Assembly: GCF_000426245.1 (NCBI RefSeq)
Contig: NZ_AUEZ01000016.1
Coordinates: 1 to 64,000 of the forward strand
Direction: 5' to 3'
DNA: 64,000 nucleotides
From: Bradyrhizobium sp. Ai1a-2
GTDB taxonomy: Bacteria > Pseudomonadota > Alphaproteobacteria > Rhizobiales > Xanthobacteraceae
Shown here: one piece after another, positions 8,189 to 17,762 of the stretch
How positions within the stretch are numbered: the stretch's first letter is position 1
Layout: each line of letters opens with the position of its first letter
Made by a program: the position numbers and the translations under genes
Notes under the pieces: model-generated
Told to the model about the DNA's origin: nothing
Databases searched by the model: none
Seen by the model: the letters and a program-made list of their open reading frames with translations, nothing else

Positions 8189-9153
8189 TCCGGCAGCACC
8201 GCATTGGTCGGTGTTGGGCGGTCGGTGATCTGCAGTCCGAACAGGCTGCCGATCAACTCCACGACAACACGCGCGGTACGACCGCGCTCGTCGAGGAACG
8301 GATTGAGCTCGACGATGTCGACCGAGCGCACCAGTCCTGAATCGTGCAAGAGCTCCATGATCAGGTGCGCCTCGCGGTAGGTCGCGCCGCCCGGCACCGT
8401 GGTGCCGACACCGGGCGCGACCGAAGGATCGAGGAAGTCGACGTCGAACGAGACGTGCAGCACGCCGTTGCTGGCCTTGACGCGATCGATCACGCGGCGG
8501 ATCAGCACGGCGACGCCGAACTCGTCGATGGCGCGCATGTCGGCGATGGCAACACTGCGTTCGCGCAACAGCTTGCGCTCCAGCGGGTCGATCGAACGGG
8601 TTCCGATCAGGTCGAGCCGGTCAGGTGAAATCGAGGCGCGCGGCAGGCCGCCGAGCAGTTTTTCGAGCCCGGGCTCGCCGCAGAGGAAGGCGGCGGACAT
8701 GCCGTGCATGTTGCCGGTGATCGTCGTGTCGGGCGTGTTGTAGTCGGCATGCGCGTCAACCCATAGTGCGAACAGCGGCCGGCCCTTCTCCTGCCAGAAG
8801 CGCGCAACGCCATTGATCGATCCCATCGAGAGCGAATGATCGCCGCCCATGAAGATCGGCACCGCGCCTGATTGCGCCAGCCAATAGGCACGCTCGGAGA
8901 GCAGGCGGATCCAGGTCTTCACTTCATCATAGAACTTCGTATTCGCAGGCACCGGCCCGTCCGAAACCACCGCGGGGATGGAAAGATCGCCGTGGTCGTC
9001 AACACCAAGCTCCAATTGCTCCAGCACGCGCGCGATCCCGGCGGTGCGCAGCGCCGCCGGTCCCATCAGCGTACCGGCCTGCGCGGCGCCGATCTCGATC
9101 GGAACTCCGAGGAGCGCGATCCGCGACGGCTTTTGGTGCTCAGCTTCGGACAT
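8185..9153 (-). CDS. rocF: Arginase
   Basis: Hydrolyses L-arginine to ornithine and urea using a binuclear manganese centre. The three metal-binding signatures of the arginase/ureohydrolase family are all present: GGDHSLSMG around residue 104, DAHADYNTP around residue 131, and SFDVDFLDP around residue 238. The length of 322 residues is slightly above the usual 300-310. Start is the ATG at 9151-9153. Short spacing after the neighbouring minus-strand thioesterase gene, interrupted by a small repeat, leaves operon membership open. Agmatinase is a related alternative, but the GMSAAFL and SVDIVELNP segments favour arginase. Confidence 0.92.
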   Translation of the reverse strand: MSEAEHQKPSRIALLGVPIEIGAAQAGTLMGPAALRTAGIARVLEQLELGVDDHGDLSIPAVVSDGPVPANTKFYDEVKTWIRLLSERAYWLAQSGAVPIFMGGDHSLSMGSINGVARFWQEKGRPLFALWVDAHADYNTPDTTITGNMHGMSAAFLCGEPGLEKLLGGLPRASISPDRLDLIGTRSIDPLERKLLRERSVAIADMRAIDEFGVAVLIRRVIDRVKASNGVLHVSFDVDFLDPSVAPGVGTTVPGGATYREAHLIMELLHDSGLVRSVDIVELNPFLDERGRTARVVVELIGSLFGLQITDRPTPTNAVLPD

Positions 9154-9171
9154 GTGCCGCTGCTCTCAATT

Positions 9172-9207
9172 CGTAGGGTAGGCAAAGCGTAGCGTGCCCA
9201 CCCTACG
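9172..9207. repeat. Short intergenic palindrome
   Basis: CGTAGGGTAGGCAAAGC and GTAGCGTGCCCACCCTACG form an imperfect hairpin between the thioesterase and arginase genes. It resembles the arms of family A but is shorter. Confidence 0.65.
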
Positions 9208-9216
9208 CCTTCCTGG

Positions 9217-10032
9217 TTACGCCTTGAAATAGGCGATCTGCGTCGTGGTGGCGAGCAGGCGGCCGGAGGGTGACCACAACTCGCCGTTCTGGTCGCCATA
9301 ACTCTTGTGGAAGATCTTGGCATCGGCAGCCGCCAGCACGCGGGTGATGTTCTCGGCGGCGAGGTCGGCGGCGTCGACGTGGAAATAGGTCGTCAGCGAC
9401 ACCGTACCGAACGGCACCATTTCGCGCTTGGCGTGGAAGACGCGGCCGAAGAAGGCGTCCGACATCGCGATCAGCGACAGCGCATCGATCTTGCGCGGCG
9501 TGCGGTCGCCGATCCAGAGCTTGGAATAGGTCTCGGGCGCCGCGCTCGATGGCGTGCCGAATTTCGGCTCGCCCTCGACGAAGCGGAAGTCATATTGCTT
9601 GACCCAGGAAGCTGCAGTCTTGGGATAGGGCAGGGTTTGTTCGAATGGCGTTGCGTCCGGAAACTTCGCCTGCTGGTGTGACCAGGAGGGGCGGCGCTCG
9701 GCGAACACGGCGGTCGCGAGCGTCGCGACCTCGCCGCCGCCCTGGGTCATCTCCACGGACCAGTGCTGGCTCGAACGATTGGCCTTCACCAGGCGGACAT
9801 CGAGGTCGAAGGCGCCTTGCGCGACCGGCGCGCAATAATTCACGCTAAGCGCGAGCGGATCGCCGGCGCGTTGCGGATGATCGATCAGCGCCCGCAGGAT
9901 GGTCGCAGCGGTGGCTCCGCCGAACGGGCCGACAAACGCCCAGTAGTCGTCGCTGGTCTTCCCCTGCCAGCGGCTGTCGCCGGCAGTGACGGTGGTTGCG
10001 TCGTCGAACAGATGCGGGGTCCTGGTGAGCAT
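9217..10032 (-). CDS. Acyl-CoA thioesterase family protein (double hot-dog, TesB-like)
   Basis: This 271-residue protein contains two hot-dog-like repeats. The N-terminal one includes WAFVGPFGGATAATILRALIDHPQRAGDPLALSVNYC (residues 28-64 approximately), and the C-terminal one includes IDALSLIAMSDAFFGRVFH and FHVDAADLAA. This is the layout of TesB-type and related thioesterases acting on acyl-CoA. The exact acyl substrate cannot be inferred. The start at 10032 is favoured over an ATG eight codons upstream, because GAGGG lies five bases before it. The gene reads toward arginase with a small palindrome between them. Confidence 0.75.
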   Translation of the reverse strand: MLTRTPHLFDDATTVTAGDSRWQGKTSDDYWAFVGPFGGATAATILRALIDHPQRAGDPLALSVNYCAPVAQGAFDLDVRLVKANRSSQHWSVEMTQGGGEVATLATAVFAERRPSWSHQQAKFPDATPFEQTLPYPKTAASWVKQYDFRFVEGEPKFGTPSSAAPETYSKLWIGDRTPRKIDALSLIAMSDAFFGRVFHAKREMVPFGTVSLTTYFHVDAADLAAENITRVLAAADAKIFHKSYGDQNGELWSPSGRLLATTTQIAYFKA

Positions 10033-10139
10033 GCGATCCCTCGGTTGCGCGCGCAACGACCGTGCGCGACAGCCGCAGTATCGCGACTACTCGACAGAAT
10101 TCAATGACGTCGGAAGTAATCGATTTCCGCCGCGTGGGA

Positions 10140-12691
<2,552 letters not shown>

Positions 12692-12698
<7 letters not shown>

Positions 12699-12789
12699 GA
12701 TCCGATTAAACGGAATCGGATCATGATCTAATCTCCTTGTTTGAGCATGATCTTTTCGGAAAACCGGTTTCCACTTTTCCGGACCATGC
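12692..12789. repeat. Family C repeat copy 2 with perfect 15-bp inverted repeat over the glgP start
   Basis: GATCATGATCCGATT (12693-12707) and its exact complement (12714-12728) are separated by six bases. The family C core AAACCGGTTTCCACTTTTCC then follows up to 12789. The glgP initiation codon lies within the left arm. Confidence 0.85.
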
Positions 12790-12967
12790 CTGGACAACAA
12801 ATGATACGCGCCTTGCACTTCAATCGGAACCGCCCAGCCGCTTGTTGTGCACCGCGCTGGTATGATTTTATGCAAGGACCGGGCCGATTTTGTCACATCG
12901 AGGCCAGGCGCTTCGGTGGTATGGTTACATTTTAGGCGGCACAATCACCATCATCGAGAGGGACACC

Positions 12968-13198
12968 ATGAGACTGCTGATCGAAATCGCAGCCGCCGTG
13001 CTGTTCATCGTCTGCATCACCGTCACCAGCGCCGCTTTCGCCGCCGGCAAAACCGGACGCAATGCCGACGGCCTCGCCTGTGGCTTCAGCATGCCACAAA
13101 ACGCAACTCCTGTGGCCCGCTGCGCCGCCATCAAGCGGCAATGCGGCGGGAAGTTTTATGCGAACTATTGCGGCGACAAGATGCTCTCGGCGATGTGA
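12968..13198 (+). CDS. Small secreted cysteine-containing protein
   Basis: 76 residues. A clear signal peptide (MRLLIEIAAAVLFIVCITVTS, residues 1-21) ends in AAFA with likely cleavage before AG near residue 26. The mature part of about 50 residues has four cysteines (LACGF, ARCAA, RQCGG, NYCGD), which could form two disulphides in the periplasm. GAGAGGGA precedes the ATG at 12968. I do not recognise a named family. It lies just downstream of a family C repeat and upstream of another short hypothetical gene on the same strand. Confidence 0.75.
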   Translation: MRLLIEIAAAVLFIVCITVTSAAFAAGKTGRNADGLACGFSMPQNATPVARCAAIKRQCGGKFYANYCGDKMLSAM

Positions 13199-13214
13199 GG
13201 CAAACACTCCGCGA

Positions 13215-13586
13215 ATGCCCGAAGCCATGAATAGGAACGAATCTGAGACTATCGCAGCGCGCCGCGCGATTTTCCAAGCTGCGCAAGGCATGCTCGCAGG
13301 CAGTGTTTCTTACATCGAAGGGGCGCGGAGAATTCACGCCTCGATGTGGGCGGCCAAGATCGGGGAATGGGATCCCGATCTCGTGCCTTTCGTGGGTATC
13401 GTTTCCGAGACAGACGCATTGCCATCCGATCAGACAAGGCCCTTATGGCAGGCGGCTGCGCTTGCGCAAATGCAGCCGGAAATTGATCGGTGCGAGGCTT
13501 GGGCACAGGAGTTCGGAGAACCTTGTTGCCGAAATCTCGTAGAGCGTTTTGCCAGCGGTCAAATCAGCCTGCAGCCACCGTTCTGA
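13215..13586 (+). CDS. Hypothetical soluble protein
   Basis: About 123 residues (119 if the ATG at 13227 is used). It is mostly helical with the segment IFQAAQGMLAGSVSYIEGARRIHAS followed by DPDLVPFVGIVSETDALPSDQ. This layout, a helix ending in an EGARR motif and then a proline/aspartate-rich turn, recurs in short Bradyrhizobium hypotheticals. No signal peptide. Neither candidate start has a strong ribosome site. The upstream extension of the frame overlaps the secreted-protein gene and is not convincing. It ends four bases before a family D palindrome. I do not assign a function. Confidence 0.6.
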   Translation: MPEAMNRNESETIAARRAIFQAAQGMLAGSVSYIEGARRIHASMWAAKIGEWDPDLVPFVGIVSETDALPSDQTRPLWQAAALAQMQPEIDRCEAWAQEFGEPCCRNLVERFASGQISLQPPF

Positions 13587-13589
13587 TCG

Positions 13590-13675
13590 CGTAGCCCGGG
13601 TGGAGCGCAGCGCAACCCGGGGTTGGCACTGCGGTCCGGAGTTCCCGGGTTACGCTGCGCTCCACCCGGGCTACG
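13590..13675. repeat. Intergenic palindromic repeat, family D copy 1
   Basis: Arms CGTAGCCCGGGTGGAGCGCA and its complement, with inner CAACCCGG/CCGGGTT steps. The right arm contains the stop codon of the minus-strand gene at 13671-13850. Other copies are at 35256-35344 and, in degenerate form, 47170-47206. Confidence 0.85.
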
Positions 13676-13850
13676 ACGGATCGTCCTCGACGAGTTTTAT
13701 TCCTTCGTCGCGCAAAGCGACGAACAGCGCTTCGATGTCTTCCGGCTCGACCGCAAATGACGATAAAAAGTCGTCGAGTTGATCGAAGGTGATGGAGCCA
13801 GTGGAGCGCGCAAGCTCGATGACTCTGCGGATCATCTCCTGCCGTTCCAT
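13671..13850 (-). CDS. Stand-alone sigma-70 region 1.1-like small protein
   Basis: A 59-residue protein below usual gene-calling length. It aligns along its whole length with region 1.1 of primary sigma-70 factors: VIELARSTGSITFDQLDDFL followed by EPEDIEALFVALRDEGIKLVED, matching the LI-x-GKERGYLTYDEIND...DPEEIDDI...LNDMGIQVVDE pattern. In RpoD this domain is an acidic N-terminal module that masks DNA-binding regions. No other sigma region is encoded here. AGGAG precedes the ATG (13848-13850) by about nine bases. The TAG stop lies in the arm of a family D palindrome. Role unknown; a regulator or mimic of RpoD autoinhibition is a guess. Confidence 0.8.
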   Translation of the reverse strand: MERQEMIRRVIELARSTGSITFDQLDDFLSSFAVEPEDIEALFVALRDEGIKLVEDDPS

Positions 13851-13999
13851 TGTCGGATGCTCCTGTCGTTGGCCTCTACCCCAGAGGTAAAGCTTCGCAA
13901 GAACAAATTAAGAACATTTTAGCAAGTATTTGATATCATTCTGATTCGGCGGCATCGCCGACACAACATCTATGGTCTGTCCGTTCCCGCGAGGACTAC

Positions 14000-14431
14000 A
14001 TGTCCACCATTGCCTTCGATCAGTTCGCGCTCACCCGCATCGCCGACTTTGCGCGCTCGCTGTCGCGCCTGCATCAGGCGTCCCGCCGCCAATGGGTCGA
14101 TGACGACCAGATCGACCGCGAGTTCAACGCGGTCTGCATGTCGATCTGGGGCTACACCATCGATGACATCAGCGACGACCTGTTCTCGGTCGCGGACCAC
14201 GCCTGGCTCGATTCGCTCGATGAAGCGCATGCGCGCATCTTTGCCGCCGAGCAGGGCTATGACCTCGTCGACGACCAGGGCATGCTGATGGACTGGTGGG
14301 GCTATTGCTGGATGATCCTCGCCGAAAAGCGCGGGCTGCTGACACCGGAAAACCGTGCCGCGGCGCGGGCGGCGATCGAGGAGAAATATCTCGCCGCGCC
14401 GAATGTGATCGGGGTAATCGTCGGGCGGTGA
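14000..14431 (+). CDS. Conserved hypothetical protein
   Basis: 143 residues, acidic and rich in aromatic residues (IWGYTIDD, DWWGYCWMILAEKRG), predicted helical and cytoplasmic, with no signal or membrane segment. GAGG lies eight bases before ATG 14000. It is transcribed divergently from the small sigma region 1.1-like gene across a 149-base gap and converges with the DUF2865 gene at 22 bases. I do not recognise a named family. Confidence 0.7.
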   Translation: MSTIAFDQFALTRIADFARSLSRLHQASRRQWVDDDQIDREFNAVCMSIWGYTIDDISDDLFSVADHAWLDSLDEAHARIFAAEQGYDLVDDQGMLMDWWGYCWMILAEKRGLLTPENRAAARAAIEEKYLAAPNVIGVIVGR

Positions 14432-14453
14432 AGCTCGCCGCAATGACCGTGAA

Positions 14454-15257
14454 CTAATTGACCTCTGCCCGCTTCGCTTTCGGCGCGGCCGATTTCGGCA
14501 CGACGGTAACCGGCGGTGCGGGATCACGGCTGGTGTCGGGCTGCGGCGCCTCGCCGACCGTTTCGGACGCGGCCGGCGCGACCTTCATCTCGCCTAAACG
14601 GGCGCGGAGCTCGGCGGTGAGACCGGGATAGGAGGCGACGGGCGTGAAGTCGGCGCTCTGGTTGTTGCCGACCCGGACGCCGGTATAGGCAACCAAGCCA
14701 TCGGTAGTGGCGACCACGTCGCCGGCGCGAAGCGAGCTGTCGAGCGAGAGGTCGACAGGTGCGAGGCCCGCGGGATCGCGGCCGTTGCAGGTGCAGTCCG
14801 CGCGCAGCGACTTGCGGTAGGCGAAGGCGTTCTCGCTGTCGGCATAGCGTTCGCCAGTCGACGAGGTCGCGTAGTCGATGCTGCCGCCGTAGAAAACCTT
14901 GGTCGCGGTCGCCGGACAGAACGCCTGGCAGAGCTGAACCGGCGTCGCGCTGCCGCGCAAGGTCAGCGGGAAATATTTGCCGTCGCAGCTCCTGACACAA
15001 AACGCAGGTCCGGAACCGGCAACGCGGGCCGCCGGTGCGGCTTGCTGCGGCTGCTGCTGGTTGAGGCCGAACGGATCGAACACACCGGGTTGCGACTGGC
15101 CCTGATGGGCCTGCTGCCTCTGCAAGCCGCCAAAGAGGAAATCGAGCAGGTTTTCCGCCGAGACTTGCGCTGGCGCGAGCGTCACCGCGCCCACAAGGGT
15201 GGCGGCAACTAGCGTCAGATGGCGCCGCACGCGCCGATCAGCAAACCCTCTACGCAA
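14454..15257 (-). CDS. DUF2865 domain exported protein
   Basis: About 267 residues. The N-terminus RRHLTLVAATLVGAVTLAPAQVSA is a signal peptide. A Gln-rich linker follows (about residues 45-75), then the DUF2865 core: FCVRSCDGKYFPL, QLCQAFCPATATKVF, AFAYRKSLRADCTCNGRDPAGLA. The paired cysteines are typical of that family. The C-terminus is Pro/Ala/Lys-rich. No ATG fits the signal peptide. I place the start at TTG 15255-15257, with GGAG six bases upstream; the ATG at 15410 lies in a family C repeat and would add about 50 unlikely residues. Function unknown; periplasmic location inferred. Confidence 0.78.
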   Translation of the reverse strand: MRRGFADRRVRRHLTLVAATLVGAVTLAPAQVSAENLLDFLFGGLQRQQAHQGQSQPGVFDPFGLNQQQPQQAAPAARVAGSGPAFCVRSCDGKYFPLTLRGSATPVQLCQAFCPATATKVFYGGSIDYATSSTGERYADSENAFAYRKSLRADCTCNGRDPAGLAPVDLSLDSSLRAGDVVATTDGLVAYTGVRVGNNQSADFTPVASYPGLTAELRARLGEMKVAPAASETVGEAPQPDTSRDPAPPVTVVPKSAAPKAKRAEVN

Positions 15258-15403
15258 CGCCAACTCCACCCGACAGAGCCAACAGTGCCGAGACGTCGTC
15301 TCCGCGCGATTCACCCTAGTGTCGGATGGTAAACGAGCAGTTGATTGCGGAAGAACTATGGAGATGAACGCAATTTGGTGCGGTGTATCGATGCGGCAAC
15401 ACT

Positions 15404-15520
15404 CGATCATGTTCCGATAAGACGGATCATGATCTCATCTCTTTGTTTGAGTGTGATTTCCGCGCAATCGCTTCGCATTTGTCGTGAGGGAAAACCGGTT
15501 CCCACTTTTCCGGATCAGGC
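15404..15520. repeat. Intergenic repeat, family C copy 3
   Basis: GATCATGTTCCGATAAGACGG resembles the glgP-flanking palindrome in a less perfect form. TTTGTTTGAGTGTGATTTCC and AAAACCGGTTCCCACTTTTC then follow. It fills the gap between the DUF2865 and pyrE genes. Confidence 0.75.
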
Positions 15521-15521
15521 T

Positions 15522-16085
15522 TTAGCTCTTCAGGAACTCGCCCGCTTTGTACAGCGAGCGGAACGGCAGGCCGGCATCCGCGAATGCTTCCGTTGCGCCT
15601 TCCTCGCGGTCGATCATGGTGAAGACCAATGCGATCTCGCCGCCGGCCTCGCGCACGGCTTCCACCGCCTTCATCGCCGAGCCGCCGGTGGTGGTGACGT
15701 CCTCGACGATCACGATGCGCTTGCCCTGCAGCGTCTCGCCCCTGGCAAGTCCCTCCACCGCAAGCTTCGCGCCATGCTCCTTCGGTTTCTTGCGCACGAA
15801 GAACGCGGCGATCGGATGGCCCTTGATCCAGGAGAGCTGCGCGATTGCGCCCGCGAGCGGCACGGCGCCCATCTCGAGGCCGCCGACGAAATCGAGATTG
15901 TCGTCCTTCAGCGCCTCATAAGTGAGCTCGGCGAGCAGGGTCGCGCCCTCGGGATCCAGCATCGTCGGCTTGAGGTTGAAATAGAAATCGCTCTTGCGGC
16001 CCGAGGCCAGCGTGATCTCGCCGCGCCCGAAGGAGCGTTTGCGGATGATCTCGGCGAGGCGGGCGCGGGAGGCTGATTTGGACAA
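15522..16085 (-). CDS. pyrE: Orotate phosphoribosyltransferase
   Basis: Transfers phosphoribose from PRPP to orotate in UMP synthesis. The 187-residue sequence has the PRPP-binding motif [12 protein letters not shown] (about residues 121-132), [11 protein letters not shown] at the N-terminal side and the [10 protein letters not shown] loop that covers the active site. Initiation appears to be at TTG (16083-16085), preceded by GGAAAG five bases upstream; no nearby in-frame ATG preserves the conserved N-terminus. It is a single gene, with a family C repeat downstream and a 190-base divergent gap to the GST gene. Confidence 0.94.
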   Translation of the reverse strand: MSKSASRARLAEIIRKRSFGRGEITLASGRKSDFYFNLKPTMLDPEGATLLAELTYEALKDDNLDFVGGLEMGAVPLAGAIAQLSWIKGHPIAAFFVRKKPKEHGAKLAVEGLARGETLQGKRIVIVEDVTTTGGSAMKAVEAVREAGGEIALVFTMIDREEGATEAFADAGLPFRSLYKAGEFLKS

Positions 16086-16275
16086 GGCGGCTTTCCGGGT
16101 CGTTTTGCGGTGGCGCGCAATCTATCGGCGGTCATGCCGAGATTCCAGCGCCGAGATTACTCCGTCAACAGCGCCCGCGGTCGCAGGTAGCGCAGAGCCG
16201 TATCCGGAAAGGCCGGTTGTAACGGCGTCCGATTCCGCGCTAGGGAAGCCTCAAACATCTGTGGGGGAAGCGAAA

Positions 16276-16902
16276 ATGACCATCGAGCTGCACACGTGGA
16301 ACACGCCGAACGGCCGCAAAATCTCGGTCGCGCTGGAGGAGATGGGGCTGTCCTACAAGGTGATCCCGGTGAACATCACCAAGGGCGAACAGATGGCGCC
16401 CGGCTTCCTCGAGATCAGCCCAAACAACAAGATTCCCGCAATCGTCGACCCGGACGGCCCCGGCGGTAAGCGGGTCAGCGTGTTCGAATCGGGCGCGATC
16501 CTGCTCTACCTCGGCGAGAAGACCGGAAAGTTCCTGCCCCAGCCCCTGATCGAGCGCATCCCGGTCTACGAATGGCTGATGTGGCAGATGGGCGGCTTCG
16601 GGCCGATGCCGGGTCAGGTGCACCATTTCATCGCGCTCGAAAACGAGCATGACCGCGCCTACGGCCTGAAGCGCTTCACGACCGAGACGCTCCGCCTCTA
16701 TGGCGTGCTGAATCGCCGGCTCGAAGGCCGCGAATTCGTCGCAGGCGATCTGTCGGTTGCCGATTTCGCCATTCTCGGCTGGGCCTGGCGCCATCCGCGG
16801 CACAAGGTCAGTCTCGGCGATTTCCCCAATGTCGAGCGCTGGTACAATAAGCTGATGGCCCGTCCGGGCGTGAAACGCGGCATGGAAGCGAAGCTGGATT
16901 GA
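16276..16902 (+). CDS. Glutathione S-transferase family protein, Ure2p/YghU-like
   Basis: 208 residues. The thioredoxin-fold N-terminal half begins IELHTWNTPNGRKISVALEE, where the TPNGRK motif is the Asn/Thr glutathione-contact signature of the YghU/Ure2p-like (nu) group. ALLYLGEKTG-like sequence (AILLYLGEKTG) and the helical C-terminal half FVAGDLSVADFAILGW follow. GGGGGAAG just upstream of ATG 16276 fixes the start. It probably has glutathione-dependent reductase or transferase activity; substrate unknown. It converges with the LysE-type exporter, with a family E palindrome between them. Confidence 0.88.
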   Translation: MTIELHTWNTPNGRKISVALEEMGLSYKVIPVNITKGEQMAPGFLEISPNNKIPAIVDPDGPGGKRVSVFESGAILLYLGEKTGKFLPQPLIERIPVYEWLMWQMGGFGPMPGQVHHFIALENEHDRAYGLKRFTTETLRLYGVLNRRLEGREFVAGDLSVADFAILGWAWRHPRHKVSLGDFPNVERWYNKLMARPGVKRGMEAKLD

Positions 16903-16912
16903 ACGGGTTTCG

Positions 16913-17013
16913 GTCATCATCCGCGAAGGCGGATGATCCAGTATTCCAGAGACGTTTGTGCTCGAGCGGAGAGGCCGCCGAATACTGGATGCCCCGCCTT
17001 CGCGGGGCATGAC
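16913..17013. repeat. Intergenic palindromic repeat, family E copy 1
   Basis: GTCATCATCCGCGAAGGCGG starts the left hairpin, ATCCAGTATTCCAG ends it. A mirrored AATACTGGATGCCCCGCCTT then leads to CGGGGCATGAC. Each half also folds on itself. Six copies occur in this window. Confidence 0.85.
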
Positions 17014-17017
17014 AGGC

Positions 17018-17650
17018 TCACGCTCTCCTCGCCTCGAACGCCATCTTCATCGCAAGTCCCGCCAGCACGGTGCCCATCAGCCAGCGCTGCAGCAGCAGCC
17101 AGGCCGGCCGTGTGCCGAGGAACAGCGCGATCGAACCGGCGGCGAGCGCGATCATCGCGTTGACGCTGACGCTGATCGCGATCTGGATCGCGCCGAGCGC
17201 GAGCGACTGCGTCAGCACGCTGCCCGTGGGATCGATGAACTGCGGCAGTAGCGCCAGATAGAGCATCGCAATCTTCGGGTTCAGCAGGTTGGTGACAAAT
17301 CCCATCACGAACAGTTTGCGGGGGCTGTCGACCTGCAGCTTCTTCACCTGGAACGGCGAACGCCCGCCGGGCTTCAGCGCCTGCCACGCCAGCCACAACA
17401 GATAGGCTGCGCCGGCAAAGCGCAGCGCATCATAGGCATAGGGGATCGCGAACAACAGCGCGGTGATGCCGAACGCCGCTGATAGCATGTAGAACACGAA
17501 GCCGAGCGCCACCCCGCCGAGCGACACGATTCCCGCCGCCGGTCCCTGCGTGATCGAGCGCGAGATCAGGTAGATCATGTTCGGCCCGGGCGTCAGCACC
17601 ATTCCGAACGAGAGCAGAGCAAAACCGAGCAGGGCGGATGTGTGGGGCAT
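17018..17650 (-). CDS. LysE/RhtB family amino-acid exporter
   Basis: 210-residue membrane protein with about six hydrophobic segments. The family hallmark LTPGPNMIYLISRS is at residues 19-32, and the conserved GFVTNLLNPKIAMLYLALLPQFI lies mid-protein. This matches the length and motifs of RhtB/LysE exporters, which move amino acids or homoserine lactones out of the cell. Substrate unassigned. Start ATG at 17648-17650 is consistent with the family. A 112-base gap separates it from polA, which is transcribed in the same direction upstream. Confidence 0.9.
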   Translation of the reverse strand: MPHTSALLGFALLSFGMVLTPGPNMIYLISRSITQGPAAGIVSLGGVALGFVFYMLSAAFGITALLFAIPYAYDALRFAGAAYLLWLAWQALKPGGRSPFQVKKLQVDSPRKLFVMGFVTNLLNPKIAMLYLALLPQFIDPTGSVLTQSLALGAIQIAISVSVNAMIALAAGSIALFLGTRPAWLLLQRWLMGTVLAGLAMKMAFEARRA

Positions 17651-17762
17651 CAGGAACTCGCGGGAAGATGCACGTTTCTAACGTGCGCCGTGCCGCGATT
17701 CCATCGCGCAATTGCTCCGAGTACATTTTCGCTGTCGTCGTCCGGACGCGCGACGAGAGAAC

